Source: Streptomyces toxytricini (GTDB taxonomy: Bacteria > Actinomycetota > Actinomycetes > Streptomycetales > Streptomycetaceae). From it: a stretch of 64,000 bases of DNA. Shown here piece after piece: positions 43,463 to 50,527 of the stretch; the stretch's first letter is position 1; each line of letters begins with the position of its first letter. The stretch covers positions 21,575-85,574 of the forward strand of contig NZ_BMTY01000030.1 in the NCBI RefSeq assembly GCF_014649915.1, read 5' to 3'. Made by a program: the position numbers and the translations under genes. Under the pieces are notes generated by a model, which worked only from the letters and a program-made list of their open reading frames with translations, made no database searches and was not told the DNA's origin.

Positions 43463-44182
43463 TTGAGCCGCTCGGTTCTCGTCACCGGAGGAAACCGGGG
43501 CATCGGCCTCGCCATCGCCCGCGCCTTCGCACAGGCCGGCGACAAGGTCGCGGTCACGTACCGCTCGGGCGAGCCGCCGGAGGAGCTCACCGCACTCGGC
43601 GTCCTGGCGGTCCGCTGCGACATCACCGACTCCGAGCAGGTGGAGCAGGCCTACAAGGAGATCGAGGACGCCCACGGCGCCGTCGAGGTGCTGGTGGCCA
43701 ACGCGGGCATCACGAAGGACACGCTGCTGATGCGCATGTCCGAGGACGACTTCACCTCGGTGGTCGACACCAACCTCACCGGCACCTTCCGCGTGGTCAA
43801 GCGCGCCAACCGCGGCATGCTGCGCGCCAAGAAGGGCCGCGTCGTCCTGATCTCCTCGGTCGTGGGCCTCCTCGGCTCCGCCGGCCAGGCCAACTACGCG
43901 GCCTCCAAGGCGGCGCTCGTCGGCTTCGCCCGCTCGCTCGCCCGCGAACTGGGCTCCCGCAACATCACCTTCAACGTCGTCGCGCCCGGTTTCGTGGACA
44001 CCGACATGACGAAGGTCCTCACCGACGAGCAGCGCGCGGCCATCGTGGCGAACGTGCCGCTCGCCCGCTACGCGCAGCCCGAGGAGATCGCGGCAGCGGT
44101 CAGCTTCCTGGCGTCCGACGACGCCGCGTACATCACCGGAGCCGTCATTCCCGTTGACGGCGGATTGGGCATGGGTCACTGA
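43463..44182 (+). CDS. fabG: 3-oxoacyl-ACP reductase
   Basis: A 239-residue SDR that reduces 3-oxoacyl-ACP with NADPH in type II fatty acid synthesis. The motifs are complete: VTGGNRGIGLAIA (8-20), VANAGITKDTLLMRM near 79, VVLISSVVGLLGSAGQANYAASKAAL (Ser, Tyr-xxx-Lys) near 130 and PVDGGLGMGH at the end. It begins with TTG 43463, with AAAGGGTGA ahead of it. It is followed after 5 bp by the enoyl reductase, the Streptomyces fabG-fabI arrangement. Confidence 0.95.
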   Translation: MSRSVLVTGGNRGIGLAIARAFAQAGDKVAVTYRSGEPPEELTALGVLAVRCDITDSEQVEQAYKEIEDAHGAVEVLVANAGITKDTLLMRMSEDDFTSVVDTNLTGTFRVVKRANRGMLRAKKGRVVLISSVVGLLGSAGQANYAASKAALVGFARSLARELGSRNITFNVVAPGFVDTDMTKVLTDEQRAAIVANVPLARYAQPEEIAAAVSFLASDDAAYITGAVIPVDGGLGMGH

Positions 44183-44187
44183 TCACC

Positions 44188-44958
44188 ATGAGCGGAATCC
44201 TCGAGGGCAAGCGGATCCTCGTCACCGGCGTGCTGATGGAGTCCTCCATCGCCTTCCACGTCGCCAAGCTGGCCCAGGAGCAGGGCGCCGAGGTCATCCT
44301 GACCGCGTGGCCGCGGCCCACCCTGACCGAGCGCATCGCCAAGAAGCTCCCCAAGCCGGTCAAGGTGATCGAGCTCGACGTCACCAACGACGAGCACCTC
44401 GCCCGCCTGGAGCAGCTGGTCCGCGACGAGCTCGGCGGCCTCGACGGCGTCGTCCACTCGATCGGCTTCGCCCCGCAGGACGCCCTCGGCGGCAACTTCC
44501 TGAACACCCCGTTCGAGTCGGTCGCGACCGCGATGCACGTCTCGGCGTTCTCGCTGAAGTCGCTGACCATGGCCTGCAAGCCGCTGTTCCCGGCGGAGGG
44601 CGCGGCCGTCGTCGGCCTGACCTTCGACGCGCAGTTCGCCTGGCCGCAGTACGACTGGATGGGCCCGGCCAAGGCGGCCCTGGAGGCCACCAGCCGCTAC
44701 CTCGCCCGCGACCTGGGCAAGGAGAACATCCGCTGCAACCTGGTCTCGGCCGGCCCTCTCGGCTCGATGGCCGCGAAGTCCATCCCGGGCTTCGGCGAGC
44801 TGGCGGACACCTGGAACCACCGCTCCATGCTGGAGTGGGACATGAGCGACCCGGAGCCGGCGGGCCGCGGTGTCGTCGCGCTGCTGTCGGACTGGTTCCC
44901 GAAGACCACGGGCGAGATCGTCCACGTGGACGGCGGCCTGCACGCGATGGGCGCCTGA
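44188..44958 (+). CDS. fabI: Enoyl-ACP reductase (FabI/InhA)
   Basis: A 256-residue NADH-dependent enoyl-ACP reductase of the InhA/FabI type, the last step of each elongation cycle. Features: GKRILVTGVLMESSIAFHVA near residue 6 (FabI glycine motif), the FabI-type active site YDWMGPAKAALEA near 158 (Tyr-x6-Lys), and the dyad-following VSAGPLGSMAAKSIPGF near 190. Only 5 bp separate it from fabG and it has no strong Shine-Dalgarno of its own, so it is probably coupled. It ends before a large terminator. Confidence 0.95.
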   Translation: MSGILEGKRILVTGVLMESSIAFHVAKLAQEQGAEVILTAWPRPTLTERIAKKLPKPVKVIELDVTNDEHLARLEQLVRDELGGLDGVVHSIGFAPQDALGGNFLNTPFESVATAMHVSAFSLKSLTMACKPLFPAEGAAVVGLTFDAQFAWPQYDWMGPAKAALEATSRYLARDLGKENIRCNLVSAGPLGSMAAKSIPGFGELADTWNHRSMLEWDMSDPEPAGRGVVALLSDWFPKTTGEIVHVDGGLHAMGA

Positions 44959-44974
44959 GCACCGCCCGCACCAT

Positions 44975-45028
44975 CCGAACGGCGGCGGCCGCGCTTCCCC
45001 GAGGGGAGGCGCGGCCGCCGCCGTTCGG
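44975..45028 (+). terminator. Very long perfect hairpin after fabI
   Basis: A 20-bp perfect stem (44975-44994 with 45009-45028). The 14-nt loop can itself pair (CCCCGAGGGG). It is one of the strongest intrinsic terminator candidates in the window. Confidence 0.85.
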
Positions 45029-45174
45029 CCGTACGGGGCCGGGGAAAGGGGTCGGCCGGCGAACGCACGTACGCCCGCCCACTTAATCCTCCCGAGTCGA
45101 AAACCGGGACAGAACCCGGCAAACTGACCGGGCCGGGATCTTCCCGGCGTCTGCTGCGGGGAGGAGGTGCGGGC

Positions 45175-45603
45175 GTGCACGCGAGGCCGAGCAGGGCAGT
45201 GCTGCTGCTGGTCACCCCGGTGGCCCTGGCCGCCCTCCTCGTCCCCGGGACCGCCGCGCCGCCCGCGGGGCCCCGGCCGGCTCCGGCCCCCGCCGCCGCG
45301 GACTCCGCCGTCGTCGACCTCGACGAGATCCCCGTCGAACCGCCCGTCCGGCCCCCCTCGCCCGCCGCCGAGCTCTTCGGCGCCGACTGCGACACCGTCA
45401 TCGAGGGCTCGCTGGTGACCGCTCACTGCCACAACGGCTACCCCGAGACCGACCACCTGCGGCTGCACGTCGAATGCGACCGCTGGTGGGACCTCGACGG
45501 CGACAGCGCCGCCGTGCCGGTCGACCCGGCCGGCCGGGTCGAGCTCGTGGGCCGCTGCTGGAAGGAGGTCCGCTCCGCCTGGATCACCCACGGGCGGGCC
45601 TGA
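45175..45603 (+). CDS. Secreted Pro/Ala-rich protein of unknown function
   Basis: A 142-residue protein with an N-terminal signal peptide (SRAVLLLVTPVALAALLVPG, about residues 6-25) and a Pro/Ala-rich linker (30-60). The C-terminal domain, about 75 residues, has four Cys (FGADCDTVIEG, VTAHCHNG, HVECDRWWD, VGRCWKEV). These could form two disulphides. GTG 45175 is the start and follows GAGGAGG at 45161-45167. I cannot assign a family. It ends just before the convergent gntR gene. Confidence 0.7.
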   Translation: MHARPSRAVLLLVTPVALAALLVPGTAAPPAGPRPAPAPAAADSAVVDLDEIPVEPPVRPPSPAAELFGADCDTVIEGSLVTAHCHNGYPETDHLRLHVECDRWWDLDGDSAAVPVDPAGRVELVGRCWKEVRSAWITHGRA

Positions 45604-45622
45604 CCGTCCCGCGGCCAGCTGC

Positions 45623-46303
45623 CTAGGCTTCCGGCCGCCCGCCCAGGCAGGCGTACGGGTACCCGGCCGCCTCCGCGGCCGCCGCGTCCCCGTCGCCCCG
45701 ACGGATCGCCTCGATCAGCCTCGCGTGGTCCATGTGCGCCGACGGCTCCAGCACCGTCCCCACGTCCGTGCGCAGCCACTCCGCGACCAGGTCGCCCAGG
45801 TCCGCGTACAGCCCGGTGAGCACCTCGTTGTGCGAGGCGGCGACCACCGCCATGTGCAGGGCGACGTCCGCGGCGACGAACAGCCCCGCGTCCCCGCTCG
45901 CCCAGGCCTCCTCGCGGCGCGCCAGGAGCGCGTCCAGCTGGGCCATGTCCCGGTCGGTGCGCCGCTCGGCGGCCAGCCTGGCCCCCGAGGACTCCAGCGT
46001 CGAGCGGAGCTCCGCGACGTGCCGCGGGTCGGCCCCGGCGAAGCGGCGGTGCATCACTCCGGCCAGCTCGCTGGTGGCGAGGACGTACGTCCCCGAGCCC
46101 TGCCGGATGTCGAGGAGGCCGTTGTGCGCGAGCGCGCGGACGGCCTCGCGGACGGTGTTGCGGGCGACGCCGAGCAGCCCGACGAGCTCCGGCTCGGTGG
46201 GGATCCGGGAGCCGACCGGCCACTCGCCGGAGGTGATCTGGTTCCTGAGCTGGGCGATCACCTGGTCGACCAGGGCGGATCGGCGGGGCGAGGTCAGCGG
46301 CAT
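45623..46303 (-). CDS. FadR-subfamily GntR transcriptional regulator
   Basis: A 226-residue regulator. The N-terminal winged helix is complete: VIAQLRNQITSGEWPVGSRIPTE with ELVGLLGVARNTVREAVRALAHNGLL near residues 14-65. The C-terminal FCD domain spans residues 88-210 (ELRSTLESSGARLAAERR, HMAVVAASHNEVLTGLY, DHARLIEAIRRGD) with His residues for a metal or carboxylate ligand. It is divergent from the MFS gene, 69 bp away, which holds a palindrome, so it most likely controls that transporter and itself. Confidence 0.88.
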   Translation of the reverse strand: MPLTSPRRSALVDQVIAQLRNQITSGEWPVGSRIPTEPELVGLLGVARNTVREAVRALAHNGLLDIRQGSGTYVLATSELAGVMHRRFAGADPRHVAELRSTLESSGARLAAERRTDRDMAQLDALLARREEAWASGDAGLFVAADVALHMAVVAASHNEVLTGLYADLGDLVAEWLRTDVGTVLEPSAHMDHARLIEAIRRGDGDAAAAEAAGYPYACLGGRPEA

Positions 46304-46351
46304 GCGGACGGGGTCCTCTCGGTCCAGTCCGGCACGGGACGGTCATTCATC

Positions 46352-46368
46352 CCATGATTCTATGATGG
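46352..46368. promoter_or_regulatory. Candidate GntR operator overlapping the MFS promoter
   Basis: CCATGATTCTATGATGG is an imperfect palindrome (CCAT.AT...AT.ATGG) between the divergent regulator and transporter genes. It includes TATGAT (46361-46366), a -10 hexamer 6 nt ahead of the MFS start ATG 46373, so repressor binding would block RNA polymerase. The MFS mRNA would be leaderless. Confidence 0.5.
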
Positions 46369-46372
46369 ACCC

Positions 46373-47692
46373 ATGCCCGACGACGACACCCGCACCCCGA
46401 ACGCCCTCACCACCCTGCACCGGCACCCCGCCCCGCCCGCCCAGCGCGGCCCCTCCGCTCCCCGGCCGGCCCCCTCCGGGCCGCCTGCGCAGCCCGGCCG
46501 GCTCGGCCCCGTCCTCGTCCTCGGCATCGTCCTGGCCGCCCTCAACCTGCGCCCTGCCATCACCAGCCTCGGCGCCCTCTTCGAAGAGGCCCGCACCGGC
46601 CTCGGCATGACCGGAACCGTCGCCGGGCTGATCACCTCCGTCCCGGCCCTCTGCTTCGCCGTCTTCGGCATCACCGCGCCCCGCCTCTCCCGCCGCTTCG
46701 GCCCCGCCGCCGTCGTCTGCGCCGGCATGGCCGCCGTCGCCGCCGGACTGCTGATCCGGCCCTTCGCGCAGGGCGCCGCAGGCTTCCTCGCCGCCAGCGC
46801 CCTGTCCCTGGCCGGCATTGCCCTGACGAACGTGCTGCTCCCCGTCATCGTCAAGCGCTGGTTCCCCGACCGCGTCGGCACCATGACCGGCCTGTACTCC
46901 ATGGCCCTCGCCATCGGCACCTCCCTGGCCGCCGCCGCGACCGTGCCCCTGACCTCCGCCCTCGGCGGCAACTGGCGCACCGGCCTGCTCGTCTGGGCGC
47001 TCCCCGCCGCCGCGGCCGTCCTGCCCTGGCTGCCCATCGCCGCCGCCGCACGCCGCGACCGGCGCCGGGCCGACGCCGGAGCCTCCGCACCGCAGACCGG
47101 TCCCTCCGTCGTCCGCAGCCGCACCGCCTGGGCCCTCGCCGGCTACTTCGGCCTCCAGGCCACCGGCGCGTACGTCACCATGGGCTGGCTGCCGCAGATC
47201 TTCCGCGACGCCGGGGTCTCCGCCGCCTCCGCGGGCGTCCTGCTCGCCGTCACCATGGTCATGGGCGTCCCGCTCGCCTTCGTCATCCCGGGCCTCGCCG
47301 GGCGCATGCGCAACCAGGGCGCCATCGCCGCGGTCCTCGGCGCGTTCGGCCTCGCCGGCTACGCCGGCCTCCACCTCGCCCCGGCCGCCGGAGCCTGGGC
47401 CTGGGCGCTGCTCCTCGGCCTCTCCAACTGCGCCTTCCCCCTCGCCATCACCATGATCGGCCTGCGCGCCAGGACCCCGGGCGGCGTCGTGCGCCTCTCC
47501 GCCTTCGCCCAGTGCACCGGCTACCTCCTCTCCCTGCCCGGCCCCCTCCTCATCGGCGCCCTCTACCAGCACAGCGGCGGCTGGGACCTCCCGCTGGCGG
47601 TGATGGCCGGCCTCCTCCTCCCGCAGATCGCCCTCGGCGTCCTCGCCGGCCGGGACCGCACCGTCGAGGCCGAATGCGCCGTGCGAGACTGA
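46373..47692 (+). CDS. MFS transporter of the CynX/NimT type
   Basis: A 439-residue major facilitator with twelve helices after a Pro-rich cytoplasmic N-terminus (about 40 residues). Family features: VLVLGIVLAALNLRPAITSLGALFEE near residue 45 (the CynX/NimT N-terminal helix), FPDRVGTMTGLYSMALAIGTSLA near 163, and FPLAITMIGLRARTPGGVVRLSAFAQ near 355. Such carriers move cyanate, nitroimidazoles or related small anions and drugs; the substrate here is unknown. The adjacent GntR gene probably regulates it, and the SGM_5486-type small protein follows directly. Confidence 0.87.
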   Translation: MPDDDTRTPNALTTLHRHPAPPAQRGPSAPRPAPSGPPAQPGRLGPVLVLGIVLAALNLRPAITSLGALFEEARTGLGMTGTVAGLITSVPALCFAVFGITAPRLSRRFGPAAVVCAGMAAVAAGLLIRPFAQGAAGFLAASALSLAGIALTNVLLPVIVKRWFPDRVGTMTGLYSMALAIGTSLAAAATVPLTSALGGNWRTGLLVWALPAAAAVLPWLPIAAAARRDRRRADAGASAPQTGPSVVRSRTAWALAGYFGLQATGAYVTMGWLPQIFRDAGVSAASAGVLLAVTMVMGVPLAFVIPGLAGRMRNQGAIAAVLGAFGLAGYAGLHLAPAAGAWAWALLLGLSNCAFPLAITMIGLRARTPGGVVRLSAFAQCTGYLLSLPGPLLIGALYQHSGGWDLPLAVMAGLLLPQIALGVLAGRDRTVEAECAVRD

Positions 47693-47697
47693 GCGGC

Positions 47698-47817
47698 ATG
47701 GATCCCGTACTCGAACCCGACCCGCAGAACGGCCGCAAGATGCTCGGCATCGTCCTCGGGGCCATGCTCGCCATCACCGTGGTCATCGCCGTCATCGCCA
47801 CCGTCGCCGCCCCCTGA
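47698..47817 (+). CDS. SGM_5486-family transporter-associated mini-protein
   Basis: A 39-residue single-span membrane protein: a polar start MDPVLEPDPQNGRK, then MLGIVLGAMLAITVVIAVIATV, a single helix, and AAP. It starts 6 bp after the MFS gene. I recognise this small family as a companion of transporters in Streptomyces. It may stabilise or regulate the MFS carrier, which is inference. Confidence 0.8.
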   Translation: MDPVLEPDPQNGRKMLGIVLGAMLAITVVIAVIATVAAP

Positions 47818-47963
47818 CCCGCGGGGGTGGGGCTTCCCCCACCATCCCCTAGGGGGCGGGGTTCAGGGTCGCCTCGGGTGCACCCCTGATGGGCGGCGCC
47901 CCTTCGGATCCCTAGATTCGAAGGAGCCAGCCCGTCCCACCCGCACACCCACGGAGGCGGCCC

Positions 47964-48167
47964 ATGTCGGCCCCCACGCGCCCCACCGGACCACGCACCG
48001 CCGCCGGCGCAGACGCCCGGCTGCGCTGGTGGGCCCTGGCCCTGCCCGTCCTCGCCTTCTGCCTGCTGCTCCTCCTCCCGGCCGGCTCCCGGGAAGCGCA
48101 GGCCTCCACCGGCGACACCCCCCACCTGCTCCAGGTCGGCCGCGAACTGATGCGCGCCGCCGGCTGA
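47964..48167 (+). CDS. Small secreted or membrane protein
   Basis: A 67-residue protein with one hydrophobic segment (LRWWALALPVLAFCLLLLLP near residues 20-39), followed by a short soluble C-terminus (GDTPHLLQVGRELMRAAG). It may be a signal-anchored or secreted peptide. ATG 47964 has a GGAGG at 47953-47957, a good ribosome binding site, so it is probably translated. No family is known to me. Confidence 0.55.
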   Translation: MSAPTRPTGPRTAAGADARLRWWALALPVLAFCLLLLLPAGSREAQASTGDTPHLLQVGRELMRAAG

Positions 48168-48267
48168 CGCACCCCGCGCGCCCGCCCGCGCCGCGGCGCG
48201 CCCCGCCCCGCCCCCGGGCGGCGCGACACCCGGGCCCGCGCGGCACGATCCGTGGGAAGCTGGGCCC

Positions 48268-48789
48268 ATGAGCGCCGACACACCCCGCAGGATCGTCCTC
48301 CTCCGGCACGCCAAGGCCGACTGGCCGGAGGTGTCCGACCACGAACGCCCCCTGGCGGAGCGCGGACGCCAGGAGGCACCGGCCGCCGGCCTGAAGCTGG
48401 CCGAGACCGGCATCGCCTTCGACCTGGCCCTCTGCTCCACCGCCGTCCGCACCCGCGAGACATGGAAGCTCGCCGTCCAGGAGCTGCCGCAGCGCCCCCG
48501 GACCGTCTACGAGGAGAGGCTGTACGACGCCTCGCTCGGCGAGCTCATCGCCGTCCTCAACGAGACGTCCGACGAGGTCTCCGACCTCCTCGTGATCGGG
48601 CACAACCCGGGCATGCACGCCCTCGCCGACGCCCTCGCCGGCCGCGCGGAGGGCGACGCCCTCGCCCGGATGGCCCGTACCGGCTTCCCGACAGCGGCGC
48701 TCGCCGTCGTCTCCTTCACCGGCTCGTGGAAGTCCGTCGAGCACGGCGTCGGCACGCTGCTGGACTTCTGGACCCCCAAGGACCACTGA
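48268..48789 (+). CDS. sixA: SixA-type histidine phosphatase
   Basis: A 173-residue phosphohistidine phosphatase of the histidine acid phosphatase superfamily. The catalytic RHAK (RHG-type) motif is at about residues 14-17 in IVLLRHAKADWP; the second His is in LLVIGHNPGMHALAD near 110. SixA removes phosphate from phosphohistidines, for example on histidine phosphotransfer proteins or PTS proteins. It stands alone in front of a terminator and is convergent with serB. ATG 48268 begins MSADTPRRIVLLRH. Confidence 0.9.
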   Translation: MSADTPRRIVLLRHAKADWPEVSDHERPLAERGRQEAPAAGLKLAETGIAFDLALCSTAVRTRETWKLAVQELPQRPRTVYEERLYDASLGELIAVLNETSDEVSDLLVIGHNPGMHALADALAGRAEGDALARMARTGFPTAALAVVSFTGSWKSVEHGVGTLLDFWTPKDH

Positions 48790-48823
48790 ACCCCCGGAGA
48801 CCCGGAAGGCCCGAGGACACGGA

Positions 48824-48853
48824 AGGGCCCCGGCGGCCGGCCGCCGGGGCCCT
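48824..48853. terminator. Perfect 30-nt palindrome between sixA and serB
   Basis: The bases 48824-48853 read identically on both strands, giving a 15-bp stem with no loop. It separates two convergent genes and should act as a bidirectional terminator. Confidence 0.75.
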
Positions 48854-48864
48854 CCCCCTTCCCG

Positions 48865-50064
48865 TCAGGTGAGGCCCGCGGCCTCCACCTCCTCGCGGGT
48901 GACGCCGAGCAGGTACAGCACCGTGTCGAGGAACGGCACGTTCACCGCGGTGTGCGCGGCCTCGCGGACCACCGGCTTGGCGTTGAACGCCACCCCCAGA
49001 CCGGCCGCGTTCAGCATGTCCAGGTCGTTGGCGCCGTCGCCGATGGCCACCGTCTGCGACAGCGGCACCCCGGCCTCCTCGGCGAAGCGGCGCAGCAGCC
49101 GCGCCTTGCCCGCCCGGTCCACGATCTCGCCGGTCACCCGGCCCGTCAGCCGGCCGTCGACGATCTCCAGGGTGTTGGCGGAGGCGAAGTCCAGCCCCAG
49201 CCGCTCCTTGAGGTCGTCCGTCACCTGAGTGAACCCGCCGGAGACCACGCCCACCTGGTAGCCCAGCTGCTTCAGCGTGCGGATCAGCGTCCTGGCGCCC
49301 GGCGTCAGCCGCACCTCCGCACGCACCTTCTCCACGACCGACGCGTCGAGCCCGGCCAGCAGCGCCACCCGGGCGTGCAGCGACTGCTCGAAGTCCAGCT
49401 CGCCGCGCATGGCCCGCTCGGTCACCTCGGCGACCTCGGCCTCGCAGCCCGCGTGCGCCGCGAACAGCTCGATGACCTCGTCCTGGATGAGCGTGGAGTC
49501 CACGTCCATCACCACCAGGCGCTGCGCCCGGCGGTGCAGGCCCGCCGAGACCACCGCCACGTCGACCCCGATGTGCGCGGCGGCCGTGGCCAGCGCGGTG
49601 CGCAGCGGCTCGGTCGCGCAGCCGGACACGGCGAACTCGACGGCGGTGACCGGATACTTCGCGAGCCGGAAGATGCGGTCGATGTTGCCGCCGGTGGCGG
49701 TGATCCGGGCCGCTATGGCCGCCGTGGACTCCGCGGTGAGCGGGTGCCCGAGCACGGTCACGTGGGAGCGGCCGCTGCCGCGCGGCCGGTTGTCGCCGGT
49801 GCCGGAGAGGATCTCCGCCTGCATCTTGAGGGACTCGGCCCAGCTGTGCACGGTGGCCCGCAGCTCGCCCTCCGTCCCGCCGGCGGGCATGGTGACGAGG
49901 GCGCACAGGACGATGCGGCCGCGGGTGACGACCTGCTCGATGTCGACCACGTCGACGGAGTACGCGGCGAGGGTGTCGAACAGCCCGGCGGTGATCCCGG
50001 GGCGGTCCTTGCCGAAGATCTTGACGAGGAGGGTGGGGACCTCGGAGGTCTGCGAAGCGCTCAT
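48865..50064 (-). CDS. serB: Phosphoserine phosphatase with N-terminal ACT domain
   Basis: A 399-residue SerB. The N-terminal 180 residues hold two ACT-like regulatory domains (VPTLLVKIFGKDRPGITAGLFD and SHVTVLGHPLTAESTAAIAARI), which are expected to bind serine or another amino acid. The HAD-superfamily phosphatase domain follows: DVDSTLIQDEVIE near residue 190 (nucleophile Asp), VVSGGFTQVTDDL near 280 and GDGANDLDMLNAAGLGVAF near 350. It catalyses the last step of serine biosynthesis. ATG 50064 (MSASQTSEV) is the start; the upstream frame to 50415 is low-complexity. Confidence 0.95.
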   Translation of the reverse strand: MSASQTSEVPTLLVKIFGKDRPGITAGLFDTLAAYSVDVVDIEQVVTRGRIVLCALVTMPAGGTEGELRATVHSWAESLKMQAEILSGTGDNRPRGSGRSHVTVLGHPLTAESTAAIAARITATGGNIDRIFRLAKYPVTAVEFAVSGCATEPLRTALATAAAHIGVDVAVVSAGLHRRAQRLVVMDVDSTLIQDEVIELFAAHAGCEAEVAEVTERAMRGELDFEQSLHARVALLAGLDASVVEKVRAEVRLTPGARTLIRTLKQLGYQVGVVSGGFTQVTDDLKERLGLDFASANTLEIVDGRLTGRVTGEIVDRAGKARLLRRFAEEAGVPLSQTVAIGDGANDLDMLNAAGLGVAFNAKPVVREAAHTAVNVPFLDTVLYLLGVTREEVEAAGLT

Positions 50065-50527
50065 GGTGCTCTCACCGTATCTGCCCGCCCGGCGCGGGTG
50101 GACCCCCGTCCCACCCAGCGGGACCCCTTTCCCCCGGTCAGCGCGTCGGGCGGGTGGACCGCGGGTGAACGGCGGGCGGCGCGGCGTGCCGGGCCGCAGG
50201 GCGGCCGCCGCGCCCGGCGGCGACCGCCGAGTGTCACGGTTCACCAACGAAACGGGGGCCGCGGCGTCCCGACCGGGCCGGGAACCGGCCCTTCCGGGCG
50301 GGCCCGGGGGCCCCGTACGGGCCGGGCGCGGGGGCGGGGAGTCCCGTATGGCCCGCTGCGGGTGCTTTGCCCGGCGGGCGGGCCGCCCGGGGGCCTGACG
50401 GGGGCTCGATTCCACATGTCGGCCCCAGCCTGAAATAGTTCCCCAGGATGTTAGCCATCCCTAGACTCCCTGCCGTCGGACTCCCTGACGGCCGGGGAGA
50501 TTCTCGGGGGACCTAAGTGGGGCTGGA

